Below are positions 1 through 5,856 of a stretch of 17,186 bases of DNA, in pieces. The DNA lies in NCBI GenBank assembly GCA_905215755.1, contig CAJMRE010000040.1, positions 1 to 17,186 on the forward strand, read 5' to 3'. Every line of letters starts with the position of its first letter. Position 1 is the stretch's first letter. The stretch comes from an uncultured bacterium (lineage in GTDB: Bacteria > Actinomycetota > Coriobacteriia > Coriobacteriales > Coriobacteriaceae). The notes under the pieces are model-generated. The model was not told the origin of the DNA. It did no database searches and saw only the letters and a list, made by a program, of their open reading frames with translations. The position numbers were made by a program, and so were the translations under genes.

Positions 1-2
1 GT

Positions 3-347
3 TTCCGCGGGAAGCGCAGGGACTTCGCCGTGCCGCTGCGTTCCAACATCGCCCCCAACGTGCCCAAAAACCAGTACTTTGCGTTGCCACCCCGCTCCAC
101 GACGCGCCCCGGCTGCCGCCACGGCATCCACTACATCAAGATGTTCCCCATAACCAAGGCCTACCAGCGCCGCTTCAGGACCGAGGGCTCGGCCTACTAC
201 GAGACGCTCCAGCGCATCATCGATGGCAACACCAAACGCATTGTCTCCGAATGCCAGGCGTACCTTGACCTCTATGAGCGCGAGGGAAGGTCCTGCTTTG
301 CCGTCGACATCGATCGCATCGTGGGCCTGCTGGAAGGCGAGAAGTAG
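3..347 (+). CDS. ToxN/AbiQ-like endoribonuclease toxin, 3' part (5' end outside window)
   Basis: The reading frame is open at the left edge, so this is the last ~114 residues of a longer protein; a GTG at 30 is inside the frame and is probably not the true start. The visible part has the layout I associate with the ToxN/AbiQ family of type III toxin-antitoxin systems: a strand ending DFAVPLRSN, then YFALPPRS, then a glycine-containing turn into HGIHYIKMFPI, followed by two helices (YYETLQRIIDGNTKRIV, then a second) and a CFAVDIDRIVGLLE end. ToxN proteins show comparable 'lAPLtSP ... G.I....MIPI ... Y..L..Q..FI..N..KI' spacing and cut RNA until bound by a repeat-derived antitoxin RNA. That RNA would lie upstream, outside the window, so the key partner cannot be checked. 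The match is by pattern memory only; another abortive-infection protein is possible. Confidence 0.45.
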   Translation, partial: FRGKRRDFAVPLRSNIAPNVPKNQYFALPPRSTTRPGCRHGIHYIKMFPITKAYQRRFRTEGSAYYETLQRIIDGNTKRIVSECQAYLDLYEREGRSCFAVDIDRIVGLLEGEK

Positions 348-371
348 GGCACCTCGGCTCAGTCTCGAGCC

Positions 372-394
372 ATGCGGAGTCGCTCCGCATTTTT
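372..394 (+). terminator. Intrinsic terminator after the ToxN/AbiQ-like gene
   Basis: A perfect 8-bp stem, ATGCGGAG (372-379) with CTCCGCAT (383-390), closes a 3-nt loop and runs into five T (390-394). It sits 25 bp after the stop codon. A textbook rho-independent terminator. Confidence 0.85.
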
Positions 395-555
395 GAACGC
401 CGCGTGTGCGTCCTAAATACTTGAGAAACAAGCTGTGAAGTGCGGTGGCGCGCCCGTGCCCGTGCATAGCCGTCACCATCAGCGTCTACGCGGTGTCGGC
501 TTCAAGTGGAACTGGCGCCGCTGCTGTATATGGTTTGCCTTGCTGCAAATGGCAA

Positions 556-975
556 TCAATGCCCACGATGCTTCTGCTTGCGCTTCAGCTTTCGCTGCTC
601 GAAGCGCGCATCAGCCTCTTCCGCGCGGCGTCGGCTTCTTGCATGAGCTGACTCCTGTTTCATCGCTTCTCTCTGTGCTGCGAGCGCCTGCTGCGCCTTG
701 GTGCTCATCGCGGGCCGCTTAAGGGCTTTCGCCGCTTCACGGGCGCGCCGCTTGGGGTTCTTCGCGGGCTTGTTTGTTTCAATGGCCTTGTCGCCGAAGA
801 ACGAGAGCTTCTCCCATTCGCTTGTAACGAATCGCAGGATCTCCTCATCGGACGGCTCCGCGCCGAAGACGATGCGGGCGACGCCGTACTTTCCGCCCTC
901 GACGTGCTCCGCCAGCCCGACCCAGAATTGACCGTCGTGATATACGGTCAGGGTGGACGACACGCTGATCTGCAT
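556..975 (-). CDS. yjdF: YjdF family protein (DUF2992)
   Basis: A 139-residue protein of the YjdF/DUF2992 family. The N-terminal ~65 residues form the conserved part (LTVYHDGQFWVGLAEH, then a region with RIVFGAEPSDEEILRFV), and the rest is a highly basic, helical tail that ends in KQKHRGH, the usual last residues of this family. The molecular function is not established; in Bacillus subtilis the gene lies under a riboswitch that binds azaaromatic compounds, which suggests a role in handling such toxic molecules. The ATG at 975 is chosen because AAAGGAGG lies 8 nt before it (991-984) and the family similarity begins there; the frame stays open further upstream but that part is the leader RNA. 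It is a single-gene transcription unit, with no clear U-tract terminator seen downstream. Confidence 0.9.
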   Translation of the reverse strand: MQISVSSTLTVYHDGQFWVGLAEHVEGGKYGVARIVFGAEPSDEEILRFVTSEWEKLSFFGDKAIETNKPAKNPKRRAREAAKALKRPAMSTKAQQALAAQREAMKQESAHARSRRRAEEADARFEQRKLKRKQKHRGH

Positions 976-983
976 GGCTGGTT

Positions 984-1097
984 CCTCCTTTATGTAGATG
1001 ACCATGCAGAGAAGGGACAACCAAGGAGGCAGGTTACTGATGCGGACTCCCGCACGCCCACGACTACCCGACGGGGACTGTGTTTTCATCTCTGATG
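984..1097 (-). promoter_or_regulatory. yjdF-type riboswitch leader with Shine-Dalgarno sequestration
   Basis: The leader between the predicted transcription start (about 1096) and the yjdF ribosome binding site can fold into one closed domain. A long-range stem joins CATCAGAGA (1097-1089) to TCTCTG-C-ATG (1012-1003) with one bulged base. Inside it, TGCGG (1054-1050) and CCGCA (1045-1041) make a hairpin with a 4-nt loop. CCTCCTT (1029-1023) is perfectly complementary to AAGGAGG of the ribosome binding site (990-984), so an off state hiding the site is easy to draw. Known biology: yjdF RNAs lie just upstream of yjdF genes and act as azaaromatic-sensing riboswitches. The class is inferred from gene context and fold; I did not align it to the family model. 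Confidence 0.65.
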
Positions 1098-1102
1098 CCC
1101 GC

Positions 1103-1108
1103 ATTGTA
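1103..1108 (-). promoter_or_regulatory. Extended -10 promoter of yjdF
   Basis: The minus strand reads TGCTACAAT, an extended -10 element (TGn plus TACAAT). The expected -35 position reads ATGAAG, a poor match, which extended -10 promoters tolerate. It would start transcription near 1096, exactly where the leader's closing stem begins. Confidence 0.6.
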
Positions 1109-1184
1109 GCACGCGCGGATGCGCCCTTCATCGCTGCCGACATGACGTGGCTGGGATTCGTTCCTCGACACATCCTTTTGTATA

Positions 1185-1212
1185 TTGCCTTCCCGGTTTC
1201 GAAACTTTAAAT
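1185..1212 (+). promoter_or_regulatory. Putative promoter inside the 1188-1238 palindrome
   Basis: TTGCCT (1185-1190), a 16-bp spacer and TTAAAT (1207-1212) form a plausible promoter reading right. The spacer is the left arm of the palindrome, and the predicted start (about 1219) falls at the edge of the right arm. A protein bound to the palindrome would therefore cover the promoter. Confidence 0.4.
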
Positions 1213-1238
1213 CAATTCGAGTTTCGAAACCGGGAAGG
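1188..1238. repeat. Perfect inverted repeat, 19-bp arms, 13-bp centre
   Basis: The left arm 1188-1206 is the exact reverse complement of the right arm AGTTTCGAAACCGGGAAGG (1220-1238). Each arm contains GTTTCGAAAC, itself a 10-bp palindrome. The AT-rich centre (1207-1219) holds a putative -10 box. The right arm overlaps the AAGGAG ribosome binding site (1235-1240), placed before an ATG at 1246 that is followed at once by TGA. It is not followed by a T-tract, so it is not a terminator. Most likely an operator. Confidence 0.85.
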
Positions 1239-1247
1239 AGAGCGTAT

Positions 1248-1442
1248 GTGAGAGGCGATATGAGCATCAACTTGATGCTTGAGGGGGAGCTCGCGTCGCT
1301 TCTGCCCATCGGGGACGTGTTCCCGAAGGTCCTCATCTCCCGCATAGGGCATGAGACCTGTACCCGGGAAGGCGTACTCGTGCTGGACCTCGCGCGGTGC
1401 TGCTCGGTGAGCAGGGGTTCTGAACACTGCGTAGGGATATAG
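1248..1442 (+). pseudogene. Remnant of an AAA_14/DUF4143-type ATPase (C-terminal end only)
   Basis: A 64-codon frame starting at GTG 1248 (or ATG 1260). Its middle, GDVFPKVLISRIGHETCTREGVLVLDL, resembles the last segment of DUF4143-type ATPases, where a 'YPK.l.t.d' strand is followed by a 'GI..i.l.dfL' strand. The expected ATPase domain (~350 residues) is absent. The ribosome binding site AAGGAG (1235-1240) is well placed for the ATG at 1246, but that codon is followed by a stop; the coding frame is shifted by two. I read this as an internal deletion that joined the start of an ATPase gene to its 3' end, keeping promoter and operator. A short hypothetical protein is the alternative. Family assignment is by pattern only. 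Confidence 0.4.
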
Positions 1443-1590
1443 CGCGACAGGGGGGGGTGCAGCACCGTTTGCGCCTTGTCTAGAGAACACGAACAAGAGA
1501 TGTGGCCTGCAGACGACTGAATAGCTCCATCTGTTTTGGTTACAACGAAATGTGTGCCGCGCGCCTGCGGCATGAAGGAGGGAGATTACT

Positions 1591-2121
1591 ATGAATATCG
1601 TTGTATTGAGTGGTAGCCCGCGCAAGGGCGCCAATACCGACACCATGGCCGAGGCGTTTGCCGAGACCGCGCGCGAGACCGGCCACACAGTCGAGGTCAT
1701 CCGCGTTGCCAGCAAGAAGATCGCTGGTTGTCTGGGATGCCAGTACTGCTTTACCCATGAGGGCGCCTGCGTGCAGAAGGATGACATGGCCGACGTGATC
1801 GAGTCGCTGAAAGGCGCCGATATGGTTGTCTTCGCTTCGCCCATCTACTGGTTTGATATCACTGCGCAGGAGAAGGCCGCCATCGACCGCCTGTACGCCT
1901 TCGGTGCTACGGGCTTCCCGTTCACCAAGACAGCCCTTTTGCTCGATAGTCACAGCGAGGGCGTCTATGACGCGGCGATCGCCATGTACAAGTCAACCTG
2001 CGCGTACTGCAAGTGGGAGGACCAGGGCATTATCACCATTAGCGGTATGACCGAGCGCGACAGCATGGCCTCTTCGCCCAAGTTGGAAGAGGTGCGAGAG
2101 CTCGCTCGCAGGCTCGCCTAA
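1591..2121 (+). CDS. Iron-sulfur flavoprotein / NADPH-dependent FMN reductase family protein
   Basis: A 176-residue flavodoxin-fold protein. Residues 1-16 (IVVLSGSPRKGANT) are the FMN-phosphate loop of the NADPH-dependent FMN reductase family. Cysteines 47, 50, 53 and 60 (CX2CX2CX6C) match the compact cysteine motif that carries a 4Fe-4S cluster in iron-sulfur flavoproteins. ASPIYWFDITAQEKAAIDRLY (about 83-103) is the flavin-ring-contacting segment usual in this family. Such proteins move electrons between flavin and iron-sulfur carriers in the cytoplasm of anaerobes; the substrate is not evident. Start: ATG with AAGGAGG (1575-1581) 9 nt upstream. A 6-bp hairpin (1555-1572, TGCCGC/GCGGCA) sits just before the ribosome binding site. 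Apparently monocistronic and convergent with the next gene. Confidence 0.85.
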   Translation: MNIVVLSGSPRKGANTDTMAEAFAETARETGHTVEVIRVASKKIAGCLGCQYCFTHEGACVQKDDMADVIESLKGADMVVFASPIYWFDITAQEKAAIDRLYAFGATGFPFTKTALLLDSHSEGVYDAAIAMYKSTCAYCKWEDQGIITISGMTERDSMASSPKLEEVRELARRLA

Positions 2122-2211
2122 GGACAAGAAGAACGCGTGGCAATCGGTGTTGGTGGAAATGCTTGCTGTCCTTACCGAGAGGAATGCTGATTGCCATGCG
2201 TTGATGTCCTT
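2120..2211. repeat. Long imperfect inverted repeat between convergent genes
   Basis: The arm 2132-2145 (AACGCGTGGCAATC) pairs with 2189-2202 (GATTGCCATGCGTT) with a single G-T wobble, and the flanking AAGGACA (2120-2126) pairs with TGTCCTT (2205-2211). The 43-base loop contains a further TGTCCTTA (2167-2174), and TGTCC/GGACA (2205-2209/2214-2218) can form a separate hairpin. It lies between the ends of two convergent genes without a T-tract. Either a transcript-end structure or the remains of a small repeat. Confidence 0.6.
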
Positions 2212-2229
2212 ATGGACAATCTCCGCATG

Positions 2230-3324
2230 CTAGGAGACTTTCTCGCTCAGGAACTCCCTGAACGCGGGGATGTCAAAGCCAACGAGACCACGCCCGCGCT
2301 CTCCGATGACGCCGTCCTCGAGGAGGCGGCGCTTGTATTGGCTTGCATAGTTGCTGGCGACGCCCATACGCTTGGCAATTTCTGAGACTCTGCTGGGGCC
2401 AGAATCGGGCAGCATCGCGAGTAAAAACTCAATGTCTTTATCGGAAAGCTCCTGATAGGTCGTTTCGAGAATGCGATCGCGCAGTTCCATGCGGGCAAGC
2501 AGAGAACCCTGTTGGACATCAGATGCGCTTATTTTGGGCGAGCTCTCCGAAACATCCCAAGTGCGATATCCGACGAGCTGCATCATGTAGGGGAATCCGT
2601 CGACGGCCTTCACAGCATCCTCGAGCGCTTCTGGTGTGATTGAGCGGCCTCCGGCCTCAACGGTTTTGCGGAATGCGTTTGCAATTTCAACGTCAGTGAT
2701 TCGTCCCAACTGATGATATTGGGAACGCCTGAGGAACGAGACGGAATCGTTACGCAGCAACGCCGATACCTTGTAGGGCAGTCCTGCCATGAGTAGGGCA
2801 ACTTTTTTACCTTCGCGTACAAAGTGCTGGTAAACAGAGGCAAATTGAAGCATTTCTTCGAGATCGACGGTGACTTCATCGATGGTGATGAGAAGTCCGA
2901 TGTCATGTTTTTCGAGTTGCTTAAAGATGCCATTCATGCGCGTGCGCCAGTTGCCCTGAGCCTCTTGAGCATATGTCCAATCGATGCCCACTGGGCCAAT
3001 TTGAACACCGTTTATGCGCGCGTGAGGCTGTGAGAGGTAGCTATCTGCGGCTTCTTTGGTTCGCTCGATAATATCTTCGAGCATGCCTGGCATGGCGGAG
3101 ACATTTGCTGCGATCCAGCCGTGTTCAAGCGCCGTTTCTGAAAGGAGCGAGAGAAGCGCCGTTTTGCCCGTTCCCCTTGCGCCAGTAAAAATGGTTGACA
3201 GGTTGGGATCTCCCGGGCCGTTGATGAAGCCACGGTTGATGTCACGCAGGATATGCTCGCGACCCGCTAGAAAGTGAGGGACGCTTCCGAACGTCGGGGT
3301 AAAGGGGTTCTTGCTGTACTCCAT
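2230..3324 (-). CDS. AAA ATPase with C-terminal winged helix
   Basis: A 364-residue P-loop ATPase of the archaeal/ORC-like AAA type. Walker A is GARGTGKT (residues 48-55); Walker B is LLITIDEV with D149-E150. After a helical lid (about 225-265, ALEDAVKAVDGFPYMMQLVG) comes a winged-helix segment (about 285-364, with the recognition-helix candidate VSEIAKRMGVASNYASQYKR). It probably binds DNA and ATP; the biological role is unknown, and such genes are common accessory genes in gut bacteria. The start at 3324 (ATG, AAAGGAG just before it) is preferred to an in-frame ATG at 3378, because the extra 18 residues are simply the translated DNA repeats of the leader. Single gene, convergent with the flavoprotein gene. 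Confidence 0.8.
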   Translation of the reverse strand: MEYSKNPFTPTFGSVPHFLAGREHILRDINRGFINGPGDPNLSTIFTGARGTGKTALLSLLSETALEHGWIAANVSAMPGMLEDIIERTKEAADSYLSQPHARINGVQIGPVGIDWTYAQEAQGNWRTRMNGIFKQLEKHDIGLLITIDEVTVDLEEMLQFASVYQHFVREGKKVALLMAGLPYKVSALLRNDSVSFLRRSQYHQLGRITDVEIANAFRKTVEAGGRSITPEALEDAVKAVDGFPYMMQLVGYRTWDVSESSPKISASDVQQGSLLARMELRDRILETTYQELSDKDIEFLLAMLPDSGPSRVSEIAKRMGVASNYASQYKRRLLEDGVIGERGRGLVGFDIPAFREFLSEKVS

Positions 3325-3333
3325 GGTAGCTCC

Positions 3334-3387
3334 TTTGCAAGTTTTGCTAATTTTTGCAAGTTTTGCTATCTTTTGCAAGTTTTGCTA
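3334..3387. repeat. Three 16-bp direct repeats with exact 19-bp period
   Basis: TTTGCAAGTTTTGCTA occurs identically at 3334-3349, 3353-3368 and 3372-3387, separated by ATT and TCT. Each unit holds the interrupted palindrome GCAA-AAC-TTGC (minus strand). The last copy ends right beside the ATPase ribosome binding site. The units lie close to two helical turns apart, so proteins bound to them would face the same side of the DNA. Probably operator sites for the ATPase gene. Confidence 0.85.
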
Positions 3388-3424
3388 ACGACTGACCAAA
3401 GGGCATCGAAGCAGTGGCGCTGAC

Positions 3425-3475
3425 ATTTTTTACGCAGAAAAATAAGCAGAAATCAATTTATCTGCGTTAAAAAAT
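3425..3475. repeat. Inverted repeat around the ATPase promoter
   Basis: ATTTTTTACGCAGA (3425-3438) is the reverse complement of TCTGCGTTAAAAAAT (3461-3475) apart from one extra base. The 22-bp centre carries a related GCAGA half (3446-3450). The predicted -35 and -10 boxes of the ATPase gene fall within this repeat. Confidence 0.65.
3427..3456 (-). promoter_or_regulatory. Putative promoter of the winged-helix ATPase
   Basis: The minus strand has TTGATT (3456-3451), an 18-bp spacer and TAAAAA (3432-3427). Transcription would start near 3420 and pass through the three direct repeats before the start codon. Confidence 0.4.
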
Positions 3476-3483
3476 AGTTGAGA

Positions 3484-3534
3484 AGAAAAACGACGAGTCC
3501 CGGGCGCAATGACGTTGCGTTCCGGGCCTCGTCG
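3484..3534 (-). terminator. Intrinsic terminator of the topoisomerase operon
   Basis: On the minus strand a long stem (3534-3491) pairs CGACGAG with CTCGTCG, CCCGG with CCGGG and CGCAA with TTGCG around a short loop, with single-base mismatches between the blocks, and is followed by TTTTT (3490-3486). It lies 37 bp after the stop of the A-subunit gene. Only the minus-strand side has a T-tract. Confidence 0.88.
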
Positions 3535-3570
3535 CTTTGCGAAGTATCTAACGATCTCGTTGCCGTCGTC

Positions 3571-5811
3571 CTAGTCAAACAAACTTGGCATGTCGTTTTC
3601 TTTCATAAGGGCACCGGCAGAGGGGAGGCTCTGCGCGGTGAACTTTTCGGCCGAGACGCCGGCGCCAAGGATTTCCTCAGTTGTGCCGACGGTGGTGACC
3701 GAGCGGCCCTTCTTGGCTGTAAAGGCCTGGACGCCCTGCGTGTTGGTGGTCGTCTTGGTCTTGAGCAGCGACGTGTTGAAGTTCATCAGGCGGTAGTCGC
3801 TCGAGACCAGTGCGATGTCGCGATCTTCCTTGAGCACCTGGGCATACAGCAGCTTACTGCCACCGTAGATAGCGTTCTTCAAGCGTTTGCGGTTGGTCTT
3901 GGTAACGTATCCGGCAAGTGCGACGCGCACCACGCGGCCGTTCTCAAAGACAAACAGCACGTCGGCCTTGTAGTCATCGGGGTCGATGACCCAGATGACG
4001 TTCTCGTCGGGTTCCATCTCAAGATCGGTCGGCAGGTATGAGCCCAGCTGTGCCGACTTGGTATCCTCAAACGCCGCAACCTTGCACTTGTACACCTGGC
4101 TCTTGTTGGTAAAGACCAGCAATTCGTGGGTGTTGGAGGACGGAAACTCGATAAAGGGTTTGTCGCCGTCCTTGTACTTGAGCGTGGTCGCCTTCTTGAG
4201 CACGCGGTCTGTCATCTTCTTAAGGTAGCCATCGCGCGAGAGCATGATGGTGACCGGGTACTCCTCGACCTCGGGCTCCAAGCTTACTTCGATAACCTCA
4301 TGGGGCTCAATCCTGCCCGTGCGGCGCGGCATCACGTACTTCTTGTTGACTGCGGCCAGCTCGTCGCTGATGACCTTCTTGATGTTCTCCTCGCTGGAGA
4401 GGATCTCCTCAAGCTCGGCAATCTCACCCTCTAGCTTGGCGATGTCCTTGGTGCGGTTGAGGATGTACTCCTCGTTGATGTTGCGGAGTTTAAGCTCGGC
4501 AACAAACTCGGCTTGGGTCTCGTCGATGTCGAAGCCGCGCATAAGGTTGGGCACGACCTCGGCTTCGAGCTTGGTACCGCGGATGATGGCGATGGCCTTG
4601 TCGATATCGAGCAGGATCGCCTCGAGGCCGTGCAGCAGGTGCAGGCGCTCGGACTTTTTGCCCAGGTCAAAGTTAATGCGGCGACGCGTGGACTCAATAC
4701 GCCACTTGACCCACTCGTGCAGGATCTGGCGCACGCCCATAACGCGAGGGTAACCATCGACCAGCACGTTGAAGTTGCACGAGAACGAATCCTGCAGCGT
4801 GGTCGAGCGATAGAGCTTGGCCATGAGCTTGTCGGGGTCGACACCGCGCTTAAGGTCGATAGCGATGCGCAGGCCCGAGAGGTCGGTCTCGTCGCGGATG
4901 TCGGCGATCTCCTTGACCTTGCCCTCCTTGGAGAGCTTGACGATGCGCTCGATGATGACATCGGTCTTGGTGGTGTAGGGAATCTCGTAGACCTCGATGA
5001 TGCGCTCTTCGGGAATCCAGCGCCAGCGGGAGCGGATCTGGAAGCTGCCAAGGCCGGTCTCGACGATCTTTTCCATCTCCTCGCGGCGGTAGATGATCTC
5101 GCCGCCGGTCGAGAAGTCGGGCATGGGCATGTACTCGAGCAGGTCGCAGTCGGGATCCTGCAGGTAATGCATCGTGGCAGTGCAGACCTCGTTGAGGTTG
5201 AAACCGCAGATGTCAGACGCCATGGCGACGCCGATGCCCTTATTGGCCGAGACAAGGATGTTCGGGAACGTGGTGGGCAGCAGACGCGGCTCCTTCATGG
5301 CGCCGTCGTAGCTGTCGACGAAGTCGACCGGGTCCTTGTCGATGTCCTTGAAGATCTCGGCGCTGATGGGGGAGAGCTTGGCCTCGGTGTAACGCGAAGC
5401 GGCGTAGCTCAGGTCGCCCGAATAGTACTTGCCAAAGTTGCCCTTCGACTCCACGAAGGGGGCGAGCAGCGCCTCGTTGCCGGTGGCCAGACGCACCATC
5501 GTCTCGTAGATCGCGGCGTCGCCGTGCGGATTGAGCTTCATGGTCTGGCCCACGATGTTGGCGCTCTTCTGGCGTTCGCCCTTGAGCAGACCCATCTTGT
5601 ACATGGTGTAGAGCAGCTTGCGGTGCGAGGGCTTAAAGCCGTCGATCTCGGGGAACGCACGCGAGACGTTGACGCTCATGGCGTAGGGCATGTAGTTGAC
5701 CTCGAGCGTCTGCGTGATCGGCTGGTCGGTGACCTCGGAGTGCAGGCCGATGACGTTCTCGGCGTTGACCTGCTTTTTCTTGGGCTGGTTCTTCGTCTTC
5801 TTCTTTGCCAC
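3571..5811 (-). CDS. parC: DNA topoisomerase IV-type subunit A (type IIA topoisomerase)
   Basis: A 746-residue DNA-breaking subunit of a type IIA topoisomerase. After a lysine-rich start comes the breakage-reunion domain: PEIDGFKPSHRKLLYTMY (54-71, winged-helix entry), NPHGDAAIYETMVRLA (94-109) and ASRYTEAKLS with the active pair R140-Y141. A long coiled-coil arm follows (about 340-475, including IAELEEILSSEENIKKVI) and then a C-terminal beta-propeller-like domain from about 510. I see no QRRGGKG-type gyrase box, which favours topoisomerase IV (decatenation) over gyrase. The position equal to Ser83 of E. coli GyrA is Ala99, and Asp87 is Glu103. Start: GTG at 5811 with AGAGGA just upstream. 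It begins 45 bp after the B-subunit gene on the same strand, so the two are one operon. Sequence style recalls the Clostridia topoisomerase IV group. Confidence 0.9.
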   Translation of the reverse strand: MAKKKTKNQPKKKQVNAENVIGLHSEVTDQPITQTLEVNYMPYAMSVNVSRAFPEIDGFKPSHRKLLYTMYKMGLLKGERQKSANIVGQTMKLNPHGDAAIYETMVRLATGNEALLAPFVESKGNFGKYYSGDLSYAASRYTEAKLSPISAEIFKDIDKDPVDFVDSYDGAMKEPRLLPTTFPNILVSANKGIGVAMASDICGFNLNEVCTATMHYLQDPDCDLLEYMPMPDFSTGGEIIYRREEMEKIVETGLGSFQIRSRWRWIPEERIIEVYEIPYTTKTDVIIERIVKLSKEGKVKEIADIRDETDLSGLRIAIDLKRGVDPDKLMAKLYRSTTLQDSFSCNFNVLVDGYPRVMGVRQILHEWVKWRIESTRRRINFDLGKKSERLHLLHGLEAILLDIDKAIAIIRGTKLEAEVVPNLMRGFDIDETQAEFVAELKLRNINEEYILNRTKDIAKLEGEIAELEEILSSEENIKKVISDELAAVNKKYVMPRRTGRIEPHEVIEVSLEPEVEEYPVTIMLSRDGYLKKMTDRVLKKATTLKYKDGDKPFIEFPSSNTHELLVFTNKSQVYKCKVAAFEDTKSAQLGSYLPTDLEMEPDENVIWVIDPDDYKADVLFVFENGRVVRVALAGYVTKTNRKRLKNAIYGGSKLLYAQVLKEDRDIALVSSDYRLMNFNTSLLKTKTTTNTQGVQAFTAKKGRSVTTVGTTEEILGAGVSAEKFTAQSLPSAGALMKENDMPSLFD

Positions 5812-5856
5812 GATTTCCTCTTGAACTTCTTATGGGCCGTCGTTATCGATTTGCTG

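Noticed and set aside
435..722. A plus-strand frame of 95 codons overlapping the yjdF gene
   Set aside because: No ribosome binding site, unusual Trp/Cys/Arg-rich composition, and largely antisense to a clear YjdF protein.
976..1173. A 66-residue N-terminal extension of YjdF
   Set aside because: The region carries the riboswitch-like leader and promoter, the family begins at the ATG at 975, and the best ribosome binding site serves that ATG.
1188..1238. Bidirectional terminator
   Set aside because: Neither side has a T-tract, a promoter-like box is in the centre, and a ribosome binding site overlaps the right arm; an operator fits better.
3334..3387. CRISPR array
   Set aside because: Repeats are only 16 bp with 3-bp spacers, far from CRISPR dimensions, and no cas genes are present.
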